Virus record (IMG/VR): IMGVR_UViG_3300024339_000093
Location: 1 to 22,141 of that record
Strand: one strand, 5' to 3'
DNA: 22,141 bases
DNA from: a virus
The position numbers and the translations under genes were made by a program. The notes under the pieces are model-generated. The model worked only from the letters and a program-made list of their open reading frames with translations. It was not told the DNA's origin and did not search any database. This document shows, piece after piece, positions 21,785-22,141 of this stretch (its first letter is position 1; every line of letters starts with the position of its first letter).

Positions 21785-22141
21785 AGGAATTGACTACTCC
21801 CCGTTTGTTGCCCGGTATCTGAATGGTGAGACAACCTATGGTATCGCTGCAGAAATTGGGGTGAACGCATCAACTGTATATAGAGGATTGAAAAAACTTG
21901 GCGTAAAAATGCGTAATCAGGGCACAAGAAATCCAAATAAAAAATATAACAGCCCTCAAAAACGAAAAAAATCATTTGATTACGAGCAAGCTAAAAAACT
22001 ATATGAATCCGGATTAAATCTGCGAGAAACAGCAGACTCCATTGGTGTATCAACTGGTGCAGTCAGGATGGCATTAGATAAGACTGGTGTTAAAAGGCGA
22101 AAACCGGGATTCAGCACAAAAGCATATAGATCGCATTCCTC
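21777..22141 (+). CDS. Double helix-turn-helix protein, 3' end cut off
   Basis: The ATG overlaps the nuclease stop by 8 bases. 121 codons are present before the edge. Two similar modules are seen: TTYGIAAEIGVNASTVYRGL then KKLGVKMR, and NLRETADSIGVSTGAVRMAL then DKTGVKRR, joined by a basic linker (NPNKKYNSPQKRKKS). Such repeats occur in the DNA-binding parts of resolvase-like proteins and of free-standing homing endonucleases; the missing C-terminus would decide. Function otherwise unknown. Confidence 0.6.
   Translation, partial: MSRGIDYSPFVARYLNGETTYGIAAEIGVNASTVYRGLKKLGVKMRNQGTRNPNKKYNSPQKRKKSFDYEQAKKLYESGLNLRETADSIGVSTGAVRMALDKTGVKRRKPGFSTKAYRSHS

Noticed and set aside
1-22141. CRISPR array, tRNA, attachment site or integrase
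   Set aside because: No regularly spaced repeats with spacers, no cloverleaf and no tyrosine or serine recombinase was recognised on either strand.

Overview
The window is a block of a lambdoid-type temperate phage or prophage of a Gram-negative bacterium, probably a proteobacterium. The reasons are GGAGG-type ribosome binding sites, sigma70-like promoters, a cI/cro-style divergent switch, a GpA-type terminase, RusA and Ref-like recombination nucleases and a DUF1367-type protein. No host genes, tRNA, rRNA, integrase, attachment site, CRISPR array or insertion sequence could be found, so the host species and whether this is an integrated prophage stay open.

Layout, from the switch outward. 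The immunity region lies at about 18.6-20.7 kb. A short cI-type repressor (19269, plus strand) faces a Cro-like protein (minus strand). A GIY-YIG/DUF4357 nuclease follows cI in the same operon. From cro leftward almost everything is on the minus strand and runs without a clear terminator for about 19 kb. In order: a ribbon-helix-helix protein where lambda has cII, a replication initiator and partner, a series of small zinc-ribbon and membrane peptides, a Tad2/DUF2829-like protein, Ref-like HNH, RusA, zinc-finger proteins, a ParB-methyltransferase, an exported SNase, small and large terminase, a Dam-type methyltransferase, an ASCH-like protein, a virion lytic enzyme, portal, a MuF-type minor head protein interrupted by an intein, and a toxin-like gene cut by the left edge. 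Many neighbours overlap by ATGA, TGATG, TAATG or TAGTG stop-starts, so translation is probably coupled. To the right, a plus-strand early operon (99-residue protein, PD-(D/E)XK nuclease with a likely Fe-S site, double-HTH protein) starts behind a promoter carrying the same operator as the cro promoter.

How the parts work together (inference). CI probably binds CTTAG-N6-CTAAG at both divergent early promoters. CI itself appears to be made from a leaderless mRNA. A short plus-strand RNA with its own promoter and terminator lies between the cII-position gene and the replication gene, where lambda has OOP. Replication probably starts at repeats inside the initiator gene. The packaging and head block ends in portal, MuF and toxin genes, matching the known association of MuF proteins with polymorphic toxins in temperate phages.

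The most unusual points are the toxin gene containing a 143-bp direct repeat that separates two toxin-type domains, a portal tail carrying the same domain type as that gene, the intein with a Vsr/DUF559-like nuclease in MuF, and the compact regulatory region.
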